Assembly: GCF_002115725.1 (NCBI RefSeq)
Contig: NZ_JFKD01000003.1
Location: 124,001 to 188,000 of the forward strand
Direction of reading: 5' to 3'
DNA from: Marivita cryptomonadis
GTDB lineage: Bacteria > Pseudomonadota > Alphaproteobacteria > Rhodobacterales > Rhodobacteraceae
Length of the DNA: 64,000 nt
In this document: positions 26,167 to 35,201 of the stretch, one piece after another
Layout of the letters: each line of letters starts with the position of its first letter
Position numbering within the stretch: position 1 is the first letter of the stretch
The notes under the pieces: generated by a model
Seen by the model: the letters and a program-made list of their open reading frames with translations, nothing else
The model's database searches: none
Told to the model about the DNA's origin: nothing
Program-made: the position numbers and the translations under genes

Positions 26167-27051
26167 ATGGATCTCAATTGGTTGCGCGATTTTGAGTGTC
26201 TTGCGCGCACTCAGAACTTCACGCGGGCTGCTGATGAAAGAAACATCACTCAGTCGGCTTTCAGCCGTCGGATCAAGGCGCTGGAAAGCTGGGTTGGGCT
26301 GCCTTTGGTGAATCGGGCCACCTATCCGGTTCAACTGACTGAAGCGGGCGCACAATTCCTGCCTGTAGCGACAAGCGCCATGTCGCACCTCTCTGAAGCA
26401 CGCCAAACACTGCGCGATGCAGACAGGGGGGAACACCGGTTCATTCGTTTTTCGGTCTTGCACACGATCTCGGTCAATTTCCTCGCCAATCGGATCGAGA
26501 CCCTTCAGCACAGCATGACCGACATTCGCACGCGGGTGATTTCGGACTCTCTCAGCACCTGTTGTGAATTGCTGGTCGAAGGCGCTGTGGACATCATGCT
26601 CTGCTACACGCACAGCGCAGTATCACTGACGATCGACGAGGCTGCGTTTGACCGCAAAGACTTGCTGACCGACCGCCTGATCCCTGTCGCCGCCGCGCAG
26701 TCTGCACGGGACAACGGATGGAACCTCGACAACCGTACCGGCAAGGACATTCCCTACCTCGCTTATGAACGCACCAGCTTTCTGGGGATGGTCGTGGATC
26801 ACGCCATAGGGCGAAAACCGTTCCGCGCCGAAACTATCTATGTCGATGGATTGGTCGAGGCCATCAAACGCCGCCTCATGGCGGGAAGCGGTTTTGCCTG
26901 GATGCCGGAAACAGCGATTCAGAGTGAATTGGCGGACGGCACATTGGTGCGTGTCGGAGGCGACGATTGGGTCGAACACCTGACCATCGCGGCCTATGCG
27001 AACCCGTCCCAATTCGACAAGACAACGCGCGATCTTTGGGATGTTCTCTAG
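26167..27051 (+). CDS. LysR-type transcriptional regulator
   Basis: This 294-residue regulator has the N-terminal winged helix-turn-helix of the family (LRDFECLARTQNFTRAADE, then SQSAFSRRIKALESWVG pattern at about residues 3-50) and a C-terminal effector-binding domain. The ATG at 26167 has AGAGG seven bases upstream. It is divergently transcribed from the quaternary-amine importer operon, and LysR regulators commonly control the divergent neighbour, so it probably responds to the transported compound or its catabolite. That link is inferred from position only. Confidence 0.85.
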   Translation: MDLNWLRDFECLARTQNFTRAADERNITQSAFSRRIKALESWVGLPLVNRATYPVQLTEAGAQFLPVATSAMSHLSEARQTLRDADRGEHRFIRFSVLHTISVNFLANRIETLQHSMTDIRTRVISDSLSTCCELLVEGAVDIMLCYTHSAVSLTIDEAAFDRKDLLTDRLIPVAAAQSARDNGWNLDNRTGKDIPYLAYERTSFLGMVVDHAIGRKPFRAETIYVDGLVEAIKRRLMAGSGFAWMPETAIQSELADGTLVRVGGDDWVEHLTIAAYANPSQFDKTTRDLWDVL

Positions 27052-27123
27052 CGTTAAAGTCGTCGCGTGGCGGCAGATTTCAACGCTTCTGTCTGATGCT
27101 GGGAAAGACTTACAAGGGGGAAG

Positions 27124-27200
27124 TGGCGGACCGAGGAGGATTCGAACCCCCGACCCCTTGATTCGTAGTCAAGTACTCTATCCAGCTGAGCTATCGGTCC
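27124..27200 (-). tRNA. tRNA-Arg (anticodon ACG)
   Basis: On the minus strand this 77-base gene begins GGACCGATAGCTCAGCTGGA, has the anticodon loop CTACGAA (anticodon ACG), a T-arm with GGTTCGAATCC, and an encoded CCA end. The A34 of ACG is normally converted to inosine by TadA, whose gene is at 62489-62950 in this window. Confidence 0.96.
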
Positions 27201-27280
27201 ACGAGGCGTGGGAATAGACCCAGTGCCGGAGTGATGCAAGCGCAAATTCCAAGAAATTTTTTCGCCTTGCCAAGAGACCT

Positions 27281-28663
27281 CTACGTCAACCCACCCATCG
27301 GCAACCGGATGCGAAACGCGGTTCCGGATTCATCCGTTTTCACAAGCGTCAAAGTCCCGCCATGCCCGCGCGCAAGCTCTTCCGCGATGGCCAGTCCAAG
27401 CCCGGACCCGCCTTTCCGCGCACCACCCTGAAAGGGCTGGAACAGGTATTCGACCGCCTTGGGCGGCAAGCCCGGCCCGGTATCGGTGACATCGATACAC
27501 CAAGCATCATCACATATCTTGGCCGCCACATTTATCTCGCCCGGCTGACCAGTGCCAATGATCGCCTGCCGCGCATTGCGCACCAAGTTGGACAACACAC
27601 GGTACATTTGTTCTGGATCGGCCCGCACCATCAGATTTCCGGGCACGTCTTCGCTTAGGCTCAGATCAAATTCACCAATGGCCAGACGTTCGCTGTCCAG
27701 CACATCCGAGACAAGTTGCGCCAGATTGATCAGCGTCAGCGTCGGTGCTGGCTCTTCCGCACGCCCGAACGCCAGCGTGCTTTCACACAAGGAAACCGCA
27801 CGGGTGATAGAATTCACCAGCTTGGGCGCCATGCGTTTGACTGCCGGGTCTTCGCTCATCTCGATCCGGTCGGTGAAAAGCTGGGCCGAGGTCAAGATAT
27901 TGCGCAGATCGTGGCTTACACGGGCCACGGCACCGCCCAATTGCGCCAGACGTTCCTTTTGCTTCAACGCCTGTGTCAGCTGGGTTTGCAGAGATTGCAG
28001 TGCTTTTTCGGCCTCAAGCAACTCTGTCACGCTGGCAGACGGCTGAATAATCCGGCGCGCGTCTTCGGGCGCTTTGGCATAGCTTTGCATATGACCGACC
28101 ACGCCCTTGATGGGTTTGACCAGCAACACCCGCACAGCAAGGAACAACAGCCCTGCCGTAAACACCGAGATCACAGCAGAGAGCACCAGAATGCGCAGAC
28201 CGTAATCGATCATTGCCATGCGCAGCTCGGTGGTATCCAGCGTGATCTCGATCAGCAGCCCCCCATCGCGGAACGGGTTTCCGATCACACGGATGGTTTC
28301 GTTCTCGGGATCGATCAACCGCGCCATCGCATCGCGGATCAGTGTCAAAGCCGTGGCCTCGCGCAAATCGAATGTCTGGGATACCTCGCTTGGCATCGGT
28401 GAGGACAACACCAACTGCCGCAGTTCATCGCGGCGCAACACTACGTTGAACACACCCGCATTCAACAACAGTTCGGCTTCGAGTTCCGTGTCGATCATGT
28501 CGTCCGCCAGCAGGGCGAGCGACGCGATCTGCGCCCGTTCGAGGCGGTTGAGTAGAAAATCCTCACGATACCGCGCGATGGAGGGCACAAAGATCAGAAC
28601 CTCTGCCAACATCACGAAGACAGTCGTCAAAATGAGGAAACGGCCGGAAAGTGAGTTCAGCAT
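27281..28663 (-). CDS. Membrane sensor histidine kinase (orphan)
   Basis: This 460-residue protein has two transmembrane helices (about 8-28 and 178-200) flanking a periplasmic sensor domain of about 150 residues. A HAMP-like linker follows, then a dimerisation domain with the phosphoaccepting histidine in RVSHDLRNIL, and an ATPase domain with N-box LVRNARQAI, DTGPGLP and GGSGLGLAIA. No response regulator gene is adjacent. It follows the MerA-like flavoprotein gene by 24 bases in the same direction and may be co-transcribed. The ligand and partner are unknown. Confidence 0.87.
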   Translation of the reverse strand: MLNSLSGRFLILTTVFVMLAEVLIFVPSIARYREDFLLNRLERAQIASLALLADDMIDTELEAELLLNAGVFNVVLRRDELRQLVLSSPMPSEVSQTFDLREATALTLIRDAMARLIDPENETIRVIGNPFRDGGLLIEITLDTTELRMAMIDYGLRILVLSAVISVFTAGLLFLAVRVLLVKPIKGVVGHMQSYAKAPEDARRIIQPSASVTELLEAEKALQSLQTQLTQALKQKERLAQLGGAVARVSHDLRNILTSAQLFTDRIEMSEDPAVKRMAPKLVNSITRAVSLCESTLAFGRAEEPAPTLTLINLAQLVSDVLDSERLAIGEFDLSLSEDVPGNLMVRADPEQMYRVLSNLVRNARQAIIGTGQPGEINVAAKICDDAWCIDVTDTGPGLPPKAVEYLFQPFQGGARKGGSGLGLAIAEELARGHGGTLTLVKTDESGTAFRIRLPMGGLT

Positions 28664-28687
28664 AGACGCAATCCCGGCCTTTTCATG

Positions 28688-30106
28688 TCAGGGAAGCCAC
28701 TTCTGAACAAATCCGACAACTTTCTTCACGGTATCACTTTCAAACAGTCGGGGTGAGAAATAAGCACCCGCCGCCCGTTTGTTAAGCTCCCCGATCGTGG
28801 GGTACGGGGCGACCATATTGGCGATCTGGCCCATTTTCATCTTGTTGGCGATCACCAGCGCCCAGAGATTGATCAATTCTCCGGCTTGTTCACCGGCAAT
28901 CGACGCTCCCACCGGACGCCCCTTGACCACCATGACCTTGATCAGCCCACGGGTCTTGCGTTCGGCAATGGCCCGGTCGTTGTGGCTGTAGTGAAAGCGC
29001 ACAACTTCAAGATTGGTCCCATGCTCTTTGCGGGCCTGCGCCTCGGTCAGACCGACCTGAGACAATTCGGGCTGTGTGTAGGTGGCCCACGGGATGTGCC
29101 GCGTGGTGGCCTTGGCAGGCAGACCGAACAGCATCGAGCGGATAATCACACCGGCATGGTATCCTGCGACGTGGGTGAACTGCAGCCCTCCGGCGACATC
29201 GCCAATCGCATAGACCTTTTTATTGGATGTCCGCAGGCTGTCATCCACGGCAATTCCTGTCCGTGTTGTCTTGATCCCTGCCTTATCCAGATCCAGACCG
29301 TCTGTATTGGCACGCCGACCGACCGCGACCAGGATATGCGTGCCTTTGAACACACGGCCATCCTCGGTCTCAACCTCGATCGCGCCCTCTTTGCCGCGCA
29401 CTTCCTTGGCGTTCGACCCTTCGGCAATCTCAAGCCCTTCTTCGCGCAAACTGTCGAGAACGATCTCGGCCATTTCGGGGTCATCCTTGCCCAGCGCCTT
29501 GGCCCCTTCGATCACCGTCACTTTGGATCCCAAACGCAGATGTGCCTGCGCCATTTCCATTCCGATGGGACCGCCACCGATGACCAGCAGATGCTCGGGC
29601 TGTTCACGCAGCTCCCACAACGATTCATTGGTGATATAGGGCACCTGATCCAAACCGGGGATCGGCGGCACGAAGGGGGATGAGCCTGTTGCAATCACCA
29701 CCCGGCGTGCCGTTATGCGATACTCGCCGGCCTCAACCTCGGTCGGGGACACAAAACGCCCGTATTCCCGGATCACCCGGACGCCCAGACCTTCGAAGCG
29801 CTCTTGGCTGTCCACCGGTTCGATCTGACTGATGACATCAGCGACGTGGTCTTTCGCGGCAGCGTAGTTCACCTGAGGCGCGACGCTGGCGATGCCGTAG
29901 CGGTCAGCATGGGACATGGCATAGGCGGTTTTGCCCGAAGCGATCAGGGCTTTTGACGGAACACACCCGTAGTTCAGGCAATCACCGCCCATCTTGTGCG
30001 CTTCGAGCAGGACAACGCTGGCCCCCATCTGCACCGCGCCTGCCGCCACCGACAATCCGCCGGACCCTGCACCGATAATAAGAACGTCTGTTTTGATCTT
30101 TTCCAT
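28688..30106 (-). CDS. FAD-dependent pyridine nucleotide-disulfide oxidoreductase, MerA-like
   Basis: This 472-residue flavoprotein has the FAD motif GAGSGGLSVAAGA at the N-terminus, the redox-active disulfide GGDCLNYGCVPSK (C43 and C48), a central NAD(P)H motif GGGPIGMEMAQ, and a dimerisation domain. In dihydrolipoamide dehydrogenase the C-terminal motif has a catalytic His-Glu pair; here the corresponding stretch is APYPTIGE, with Tyr in place of His, as in mercuric reductases. It lacks the N-terminal metal-binding domain and C-terminal Cys pair of true MerA. It is preceded three bases upstream by a VTT-domain gene, a pairing seen in many proteobacteria. The substrate is uncertain; it is probably not Lpd. 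Confidence 0.85.
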   Translation of the reverse strand: MEKIKTDVLIIGAGSGGLSVAAGAVQMGASVVLLEAHKMGGDCLNYGCVPSKALIASGKTAYAMSHADRYGIASVAPQVNYAAAKDHVADVISQIEPVDSQERFEGLGVRVIREYGRFVSPTEVEAGEYRITARRVVIATGSSPFVPPIPGLDQVPYITNESLWELREQPEHLLVIGGGPIGMEMAQAHLRLGSKVTVIEGAKALGKDDPEMAEIVLDSLREEGLEIAEGSNAKEVRGKEGAIEVETEDGRVFKGTHILVAVGRRANTDGLDLDKAGIKTTRTGIAVDDSLRTSNKKVYAIGDVAGGLQFTHVAGYHAGVIIRSMLFGLPAKATTRHIPWATYTQPELSQVGLTEAQARKEHGTNLEVVRFHYSHNDRAIAERKTRGLIKVMVVKGRPVGASIAGEQAGELINLWALVIANKMKMGQIANMVAPYPTIGELNKRAAGAYFSPRLFESDTVKKVVGFVQKWLP

Positions 30107-30109
30107 GGC

Positions 30110-30844
30110 TCAGAGACCTTTCTTGCCGCGCACGGCCTTCAGAACGATCGGCAGTGCCGCAAGAACACACAAACCAAGGATCGGCAGCAGGATATGGGGT
30201 TCAAAGATGATGCCGAGATTCGGCGTCTCACCACGAGCAAAAACCTCACCCAGACCGGCGCCGACTGACGTGTAGACCACGCCACCGGGGATGATGCCAA
30301 GAAAGGTTGAAACAAAGAAGCGATACAGCGGCACACCGACCAAAGCAGGAACAAGATTTGCGACAAAGAACGGCACTGCAGGCACCAGCCGTATCAGAAA
30401 CAACATCGACCACTGGTTTTCGTCGATCCCATCCTTGATCTTGCGCACTGCGCCGTCGCTGGCGTCCATCTTTGCCGACAGGCGTTCACCCAGACCGTAG
30501 CGCGCTGCAAGAAAGATCACCGTTGCGCCCACAGTGGCCGCGAAGACGTTGAACAAGGCACCGGGAAACACGCCGAAAAGAAACCCACCGGTCAGCGTGG
30601 CGATGGTCGCCCCCGGCAGGGAAAACCCGACGATCAGGACATAGGCCAGAATAAACATACCGGCGGTCAGCAGGTAGTTGGCATCACGAAACGCCTCAAG
30701 CGCCTCACGGTTGGCAGCAAGTGTCTCGAAACTCAGATAATCGCGCAATGTGACCGCACCGACCAGCGCAACAGCGCCAATCGCGATCAAGGGCGCATAA
30801 CGTTTCCATGCAGGGGTGTCTTGGGTGTTGGTCATATCGGTCAT
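30110..30844 (-). CDS. TVP38/TMEM64 (VTT domain) family membrane protein
   Basis: This approximately 244-residue protein has about five to six hydrophobic helices and the VTT/SNARE-associated core FSLPGATIATLTGGFLFG, with FNVFAATVGATVIFLAARYGLG and a second re-entrant region at RLVPAVPFFVANLVPALVG. The family is related to DedA and to eukaryotic lipid scramblases TMEM41B and VMP1. I start at the ATG at 30844; an ATG three codons later is equally plausible and the longer frame is unlikely. It is three bases from the MerA-like gene, so the two are co-expressed. Confidence 0.83.
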   Translation of the reverse strand: MTDMTNTQDTPAWKRYAPLIAIGAVALVGAVTLRDYLSFETLAANREALEAFRDANYLLTAGMFILAYVLIVGFSLPGATIATLTGGFLFGVFPGALFNVFAATVGATVIFLAARYGLGERLSAKMDASDGAVRKIKDGIDENQWSMLFLIRLVPAVPFFVANLVPALVGVPLYRFFVSTFLGIIPGGVVYTSVGAGLGEVFARGETPNLGIIFEPHILLPILGLCVLAALPIVLKAVRGKKGL

Positions 30845-31347
30845 GTCATACAGGCCGGGAAAGGCCGCCTCTTCAAGTGTTGTGTTGTGCTTGATCAAAA
30901 CATGACCCTTGCAGCAGCGCAGCAACACCCGTCTCACGCCTGCTTGATCAACGGCTCCGCTTTGCGTGAGAATTCGTTCAGGATTACGCCAGATTGAAAC
31001 AATCCCAGCCACCGTTACCGAGTTTTGTTGCAGTCTGTGTCAGGTTCACACGCGGCCGTGTGGCAATGTTTCAAAACACGGCATCATCTACGCCCCCAAA
31101 CCTCTTCTCTGTTTTGCAAATACCCCGAGAAGACGCCCACACGGCGACGTGGGCAGCACCCCCATAAACGTGGTTCGCAGCAGAACCCGTACGATGCGGC
31201 CGTGCATCGTGTCACCGATCAAGAAAAACGGTGTGAATCCCCGACACAGCGTTTGACAACCCAAAAGCACCTGCCTATAGCACGGGCTTCGAATAACCCC
31301 GGCGGACGAATCCGCGCCCCCGGACCGACCAGACGGAGTAGGACGCG
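30845..31347. other. Divergent intergenic region between the VTT gene and rpmH
   Basis: This is the longest gene-free stretch of the window (about 500 bases). The right part holds the rpmH promoter at 31253-31281 and a short hairpin (GCGGA/TCCGC near 31300) in the leader. The left part must hold the promoter of the VTT operon. Open frames here lack coding character. Confidence 0.55.
31253..31281 (+). promoter_or_regulatory. Sigma-70-type promoter of rpmH-rnpA-yidD
   Basis: TTGACA at 31253-31258 is a perfect -35 element. It is separated by exactly 17 bases from TATAGC at 31276-31281, a near-perfect -10. The start of transcription would be at about 31288, giving a 60-base leader before rpmH. 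This is the clearest housekeeping promoter in the window. Confidence 0.75.
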
Positions 31348-31482
31348 ATGAAACGCACCTTTCAACCATCGAACCTCGTACGCAAGCGGCGCCACGGCTT
31401 CCGTTCGCGCATGGCAACCAAAGCTGGCCGCAAGATCCTGAACGCGCGCCGCGCCCGTGGCCGCAAGTCGCTGAGCGCGTAA
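31348..31482 (+). CDS. rpmH: 50S ribosomal protein L34
   Basis: This 44-residue, very basic protein begins [19 protein letters not shown] and ends GRKSLSA, which is the canonical L34 sequence. It is part of the large ribosomal subunit near the 23S rRNA. It is followed by rnpA and yidD in the order conserved across bacteria. Purine-rich GGAGTAGGA lies a few bases upstream of the ATG. Confidence 0.97.
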   Translation: MKRTFQPSNLVRKRRHGFRSRMATKAGRKILNARRARGRKSLSA

Positions 31483-31511
31483 GCGCCCCGCGACACCACA
31501 GGTGATTTGAC

Positions 31512-31916
31512 ATGACACCGCCGGAGGCCTCCTCGGACACAAGGGGAAACACGCCTCCGGCGGTGTTGTCATGTCCACCCGTCACCGTTCTGCGTCATCG
31601 CGCCGATTTCTTGCGTGCCGCCCGCGCCTTGCGTCGGGGCACGGACGGGATGCTGGTACAGGCACGGCATCGCGATGACGAGGATCCGACGATCCGTGTC
31701 GGCTATACCTGCTCCAAGAAGATCGGAAACGCCGTGGCCCGCAATCGTGCCAAGCGCCGCCTGCGCGCGGTGGTGGCCGAAGCCCTGCTGCCCGCTGCGC
31801 AACCCGGCTGGGATTACGTTCTGGTCGGCCGCCCCGGCGTCACCATAGACCGTGACTTTCAGGCCCTGAAGGGCGACCTGACCTACGCCCTGCGCAAAAT
31901 CCACGCAGCGTCATGA
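31512..31916 (+). CDS. rnpA: Ribonuclease P protein component
   Basis: This 134-residue basic protein contains the RnpA motif [23 protein letters not shown], the RNR signature that binds the P RNA. The core starts at about residue 22 ([17 protein letters not shown]). The N-terminal extension of 21 residues is rich in Pro and Ser. AGGTGA six bases before the ATG at 31512 supports this start. RNase P processes the 5' ends of tRNAs. Its stop overlaps the yidD start by ATGA. Confidence 0.93.
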   Translation: MTPPEASSDTRGNTPPAVLSCPPVTVLRHRADFLRAARALRRGTDGMLVQARHRDDEDPTIRVGYTCSKKIGNAVARNRAKRRLRAVVAEALLPAAQPGWDYVLVGRPGVTIDRDFQALKGDLTYALRKIHAAS

Positions 31917-32134
31917 CCCCGCTGGCCTGGACCCTTGCCCTACCGGTCAAGACCTATCGCCTGATCTTCAGCCCTTGGGTCGGTCACAACTGCCGCTATC
32001 ACCCCACATGTTCCGCCTATGCGCTCGAAGCGCTGCGCAAACATGGCGGGATCAAGGGCGGCTGGCTCACGCTGCGCCGCATTGGCCGGTGTCAGCCCTG
32101 GGGTGGCTCGGGCGTAGACAACGTGCCGGACTGA
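31913..32134 (+). CDS. yidD: Membrane protein insertion efficiency factor YidD
   Basis: This 73-residue protein has the YidD hallmarks: [22 protein letters not shown] with its two conserved cysteines, then [26 protein letters not shown]. It is a small peripheral inner-membrane protein that helps the YidC insertase. It overlaps rnpA by ATGA. The usual next gene, yidC, is not present here; instead a convergent ArsC-like gene follows. Confidence 0.94.
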   Translation: MTPLAWTLALPVKTYRLIFSPWVGHNCRYHPTCSAYALEALRKHGGIKGGWLTLRRIGRCQPWGGSGVDNVPD

Positions 32135-32173
32135 CGCCAGCGCTTGACCGTCCCGACGGCCGCACAATAAGTG

Positions 32174-32512
32174 TCAGCGCGTCGGAGCGTCCGACAACGC
32201 AGCCTGAACCGCAGCATCCCATCCGAGGTAGAGCCTGTCTCCGTCCCGAACGACCGGGCGGGCCATCACCTTGGGCTGTGCCGCGATCTGAGCGTCAACC
32301 TCGGACGCCTTCTGCCAAGCGCTCAAGGCCCGGTAATCATTGGTCGAGCGATCGACCAGACGGTCACCGAACTCCGTGATGAACTCGGCCAATTCGGCCT
32401 CGCTCAGCGGCTCTGCCCGAATGTCGCGGAAGCTGACGTCCCGACCCTCTGCCTCCAGCGCCTTCTGCGCCTTGCGGCACTCAGAACACGTGCTCAATCC
32501 ATAGATAACCAC
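32174..32512 (-). CDS. ArsC/Spx family thioredoxin-fold protein
   Basis: This 112-residue protein starts MVIYGLSTCSECRKAQKAL, a thioredoxin-like fold with a CSEC motif (C9 and C12) followed by the basic-residue loop RPVVRDGDRLYLGWD typical of ArsC/Spx/YffB proteins. The family includes arsenate reductases and RNA polymerase-binding Spx regulators. No ars genes are nearby, so arsenate reduction is unproven. Convergent with yidD, and followed by a small 58-aa gene and argF upstream on the same strand. Confidence 0.82.
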   Translation of the reverse strand: MVIYGLSTCSECRKAQKALEAEGRDVSFRDIRAEPLSEAELAEFITEFGDRLVDRSTNDYRALSAWQKASEVDAQIAAQPKVMARPVVRDGDRLYLGWDAAVQAALSDAPTR

Positions 32513-32546
32513 AGCGCGGTCTCCTCTTTCCGGTGTAGCCGAAATG

Positions 32547-32723
32547 TCACGTCTTTTCGGGCGGTGCCTTGTCTTTCTTGGTGGTCTTGTTGTTCCACTG
32601 GTTGTTGCTCAGACCCAACGCGCTTGGCAGCGGTTTAGTCTTGCCCACGCTGACCGTGCCACCCTTGTTCAGGTACTCCTGAATAAGCGCGTCGTCGGTG
32701 GTTTTCTTCGGGATGTGTTTCAT
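32547..32723 (-). CDS. Conserved small hypothetical protein (58 aa)
   Basis: The protein begins MKHIPKKTTDDALIQEYL and is followed by a Gly-Thr-rich middle and a Lys/Thr/Pro-rich, probably disordered tail. The composition is very basic and hydrophilic, with no membrane segment. I use the ATG at 32723; a GTG two codons upstream is possible. I recall similar small proteins in other Rhodobacterales, which argues for a real gene, but I know no function. It lies between the ArsC-like gene and argF, all on the minus strand. Confidence 0.62.
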   Translation of the reverse strand: MKHIPKKTTDDALIQEYLNKGGTVSVGKTKPLPSALGLSNNQWNNKTTKKDKAPPEKT

Positions 32724-32783
32724 ACGCACATGCTTACGGGCAAAGCTGCCCGCAAGTCACGCACCAATCCTCAAGGCTGCCGG

Positions 32784-33710
32784 TCACACGCCGAGGCAAT
32801 AACGCATGATCGCTTTCTGCGCATGCAACCTGTTCTCTGCCTCGTCAAAGATCACCGATTGCGGGCCATCCATCACCTCGGACGTCACCTCTTCACCGCG
32901 ATGCGCTGGCAGGCAATGCATGAACAGCGCGTCGGGTTTGGCGTGTCGCATCAGATCCACATTGACCTGATAGGACCGCAGCATATTGTGCCGCCGCTCT
33001 TTGGCAGATTGCGCATCGTGCATCGACACCCAAGTGTCCGCGACCACAAGATCGGCCCCTTCCACCGCCTTGAATGGATCTCGCTCAATGGCGACAGAGA
33101 CCCCGGCGTTCCGCGCAAGCCCCACAAACTCCATCTCAGGATCAAGCTGAACAGGCCCGGTGAAGGTGAAATCAAACCCGAACTGCGCCGCCGCATGCAG
33201 GAAGGACGCACAGACATTGTTGCCGTCCCCACACCACACAACCTTCTTGCCTTTGATCGGCCCGCGATGTTCCTCATAGGTCATCACGTCCGCCATGATT
33301 TGGCAGGGATGCGTGCGGTCGGTCAGCCCGTTGATCACCGGAACGCTGGCATATTCAGCCATCTCTTCCAGCACGGCCTCATCAAACGTCCGGATCATGA
33401 TCAAATCGACATAGCGGCTCATCACCCGCGCGGTGTCGGCAATGGTTTCGCCATGGCCCAACTGCATGTCCGACCCCGACAGCACCATCGTTTGGCCGCC
33501 CATTTGACGCACACCCACATCAAACGAAACCCGCGTCCGGGTCGAAGGCTTTTCGAAAATCAGAGCAACCATGCGCCCAGCTAGAGGTTGCGTGTCATCC
33601 GGCGCGCCTTTGGGACGACCGTTGCGGCTGACTTTCATGGCGATGGCTTGGTCGATCACAGTCCGAAGGTCGCCCGCGTCGGTTTTGTGAATATCCAGAA
33701 AATGCTTCAT
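32784..33710 (-). CDS. argF: Ornithine carbamoyltransferase
   Basis: This 308-residue enzyme transfers carbamoyl from carbamoyl phosphate to ornithine, giving citrulline in arginine biosynthesis. It has the carbamoyl-phosphate motif STRTR (56-60), the conserved [11 protein letters not shown], and the ornithine-binding motif [11 protein letters not shown] near the C-terminus. The length is normal. It follows argD after nine bases, so the two arginine genes form an operon transcribed argD first. Confidence 0.96.
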   Translation of the reverse strand: MKHFLDIHKTDAGDLRTVIDQAIAMKVSRNGRPKGAPDDTQPLAGRMVALIFEKPSTRTRVSFDVGVRQMGGQTMVLSGSDMQLGHGETIADTARVMSRYVDLIMIRTFDEAVLEEMAEYASVPVINGLTDRTHPCQIMADVMTYEEHRGPIKGKKVVWCGDGNNVCASFLHAAAQFGFDFTFTGPVQLDPEMEFVGLARNAGVSVAIERDPFKAVEGADLVVADTWVSMHDAQSAKERRHNMLRSYQVNVDLMRHAKPDALFMHCLPAHRGEEVTSEVMDGPQSVIFDEAENRLHAQKAIMRYCLGV

Positions 33711-33719
33711 GTCCAGCCC

Positions 33720-34901
33720 TCAGCCCTTTGCCTCAAGAACCGCGTCCGCCGCAAAGTCCAAACGGTTCACAGCTTCTGCGATCTCGTCCTCGCTGATGTT
33801 AAGCGGCGGCAGCAGACGCACCACATTGTCCGCGGCTGGAACCGTGATTACACCACACCCGTAGCCGGCTTTCACCAACTCGACGGGCGCGACCTTGCAT
33901 TTGAGGCCAAGCATCAACCCAACGCCACGTACCCCTTCGAACACATCCGGATGCGCCGCAACCAGCCCTTCCAACTTTTGCCGCAGGAATCCGGCCCGCG
34001 CGTTCACCGTTTCAAGGAACTCCGGCGTGCTGACAATGTCCATCACCGCGCAGCCCACGGCACAAGCGAGCGGGTTGCCGCCATAGGTCGACCCGTGCGT
34101 GCCTGCCGTCATGCCCGACGCCGCCTCTTCGGTGGCCAGAACCGCACCCAGCGGGAAGCCCCCACCGATGCCCTTGGCGACCATCATGATATCCGGCGTC
34201 ACTCCGGCCCATTCATGCGCGAAAAGACGCCCGGTGCGGGACACGCCACACTGCACCTCGTCGAGGATCAGAAGAATACCCTTCTCATCACAAAGCGCCC
34301 GCAGCCCCTTAAGGCATTGATCGGGCAGCGGTCGAATCCCGCCTTCGCCCTGCACAGGCTCGATCAGGATCGCGCCAACCGTGTCATCAATCGCCGCGTG
34401 CAGCGCATCGTGGTCGCCCCACCCCACGTGCTTGAATCCGGACAAAAGAGGCGCAAACCCCTTGGTCATCTTCTCAGACCCGGCCGCCGCGATCCCCGCA
34501 GAGGATCGGCCATGGAACGACCCGTCAAAGGTCAGGATCGTCGTCTTCTCGGGATGGCCCTTCTCGTACCAATACTTGCGCGCCATCTTGATCGCCAACT
34601 CACAGGACTCGGTTCCGGAATTGGTAAAGAACACCGTATCGGCAAAGCTACTCGCCACCAGCTTGTCGGCCAATGCCTGCTGTTGCGGGATTTCATAGAG
34701 GTTCGACACATGCCAAAGCTTCTGCGCCTGATCGGTCAACGCATGCACCAATGCAGGATGCGCATGGCCCAGCGCGTTCACCGCGATGCCAGCGCCCAGA
34801 TCAAGAAAACGTCGCCCGTCCGCCTCGATCAACCAGGTGCCTTCTCCCTTCACGAAATGAAGTGGCGCACGGGAATAAGTCGGCAGGACAGAGGGGATCA
34901 T
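33720..34901 (-). CDS. argD: Acetylornithine aminotransferase
   Basis: This 393-residue class III PLP aminotransferase converts N-acetylglutamate semialdehyde to acetylornithine. It shows LILDEVQCGVSRTG with the PLP-interacting Asp, and the cofactor lysine in MMVAKGIGGGFPLGA. The start at 34901 (MIPSVLPTYSR) matches family N-termini and has GAGG upstream; 12 more codons to 34937 lack support. Clustered with argF, which supports an arginine biosynthetic rather than catabolic role. Confidence 0.94.
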   Translation of the reverse strand: MIPSVLPTYSRAPLHFVKGEGTWLIEADGRRFLDLGAGIAVNALGHAHPALVHALTDQAQKLWHVSNLYEIPQQQALADKLVASSFADTVFFTNSGTESCELAIKMARKYWYEKGHPEKTTILTFDGSFHGRSSAGIAAAGSEKMTKGFAPLLSGFKHVGWGDHDALHAAIDDTVGAILIEPVQGEGGIRPLPDQCLKGLRALCDEKGILLILDEVQCGVSRTGRLFAHEWAGVTPDIMMVAKGIGGGFPLGAVLATEEAASGMTAGTHGSTYGGNPLACAVGCAVMDIVSTPEFLETVNARAGFLRQKLEGLVAAHPDVFEGVRGVGLMLGLKCKVAPVELVKAGYGCGVITVPAADNVVRLLPPLNISEDEIAEAVNRLDFAADAVLEAKG

Positions 34902-35201
34902 GGGAAACCTCGTTTTAAGAAGCCTAAGCCGTGCCAAGCGGCGCGGGCCAAGTCAACGGAAAGGATGATGAATTCAGACAAAAGGTGACGGAACGCCCAC
35001 AATTAGGGGCAGCAGAGCAAGATCAGCAGTCTCGTCGGATGTCGGTCAGCTTTGTCATGCGACCACTTACTTTCAAACCAATCCGAAAAGCAATCCCAGA
35101 CCTTCTTCTTTTTCCAAATATTGCCGGGGTTTGGGGCAGAGCCCCAAGCAGATTTTTCGAAAAATCTGACACCGCGATGCGCCATGCGCAGCGCAAGATA
35201 T
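34902..35201. other. Intergenic region between argD and truA with repeat-like hairpins
   Basis: This 300-base stretch holds the promoter of argD-argF and the 3' end of the truA transcript. Near truA there is a run TTTTCCAAATA (35110-35120), then GGGGC-AGA-GCCCC (35134-35146), and a perfect 18-base palindrome AGATTTTTCGAAAAATCT (35150-35167). No coding frame is convincing. Confidence 0.55.
35110..35167. repeat. Dispersed intergenic repeat with tandem hairpins, likely terminator of truA
   Basis: TTTTCCAAATA (35110-35120) is followed by GGGGTTTGGGGC, a GGGGC-AGA-GCCCC hairpin (35134-35146) and the perfect palindrome AGATTTTTCGAAAAATCT. A related element, TTTTCCAAATA then GGGGGTTTGGGG, occurs at 39736. 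The AT palindrome next to the truA stop could terminate transcription, since it gives T-runs on both strands. Confidence 0.5.

Noticed and set aside
28688..30106. Annotation as dihydrolipoamide dehydrogenase
   Set aside because: The catalytic His of the His-Glu pair is replaced by Tyr and no 2-oxoacid dehydrogenase genes are nearby.
33588..34988. 466-codon frame opposite argF and argD
   Set aside because: Antisense shadow of two well-recognised arginine genes.
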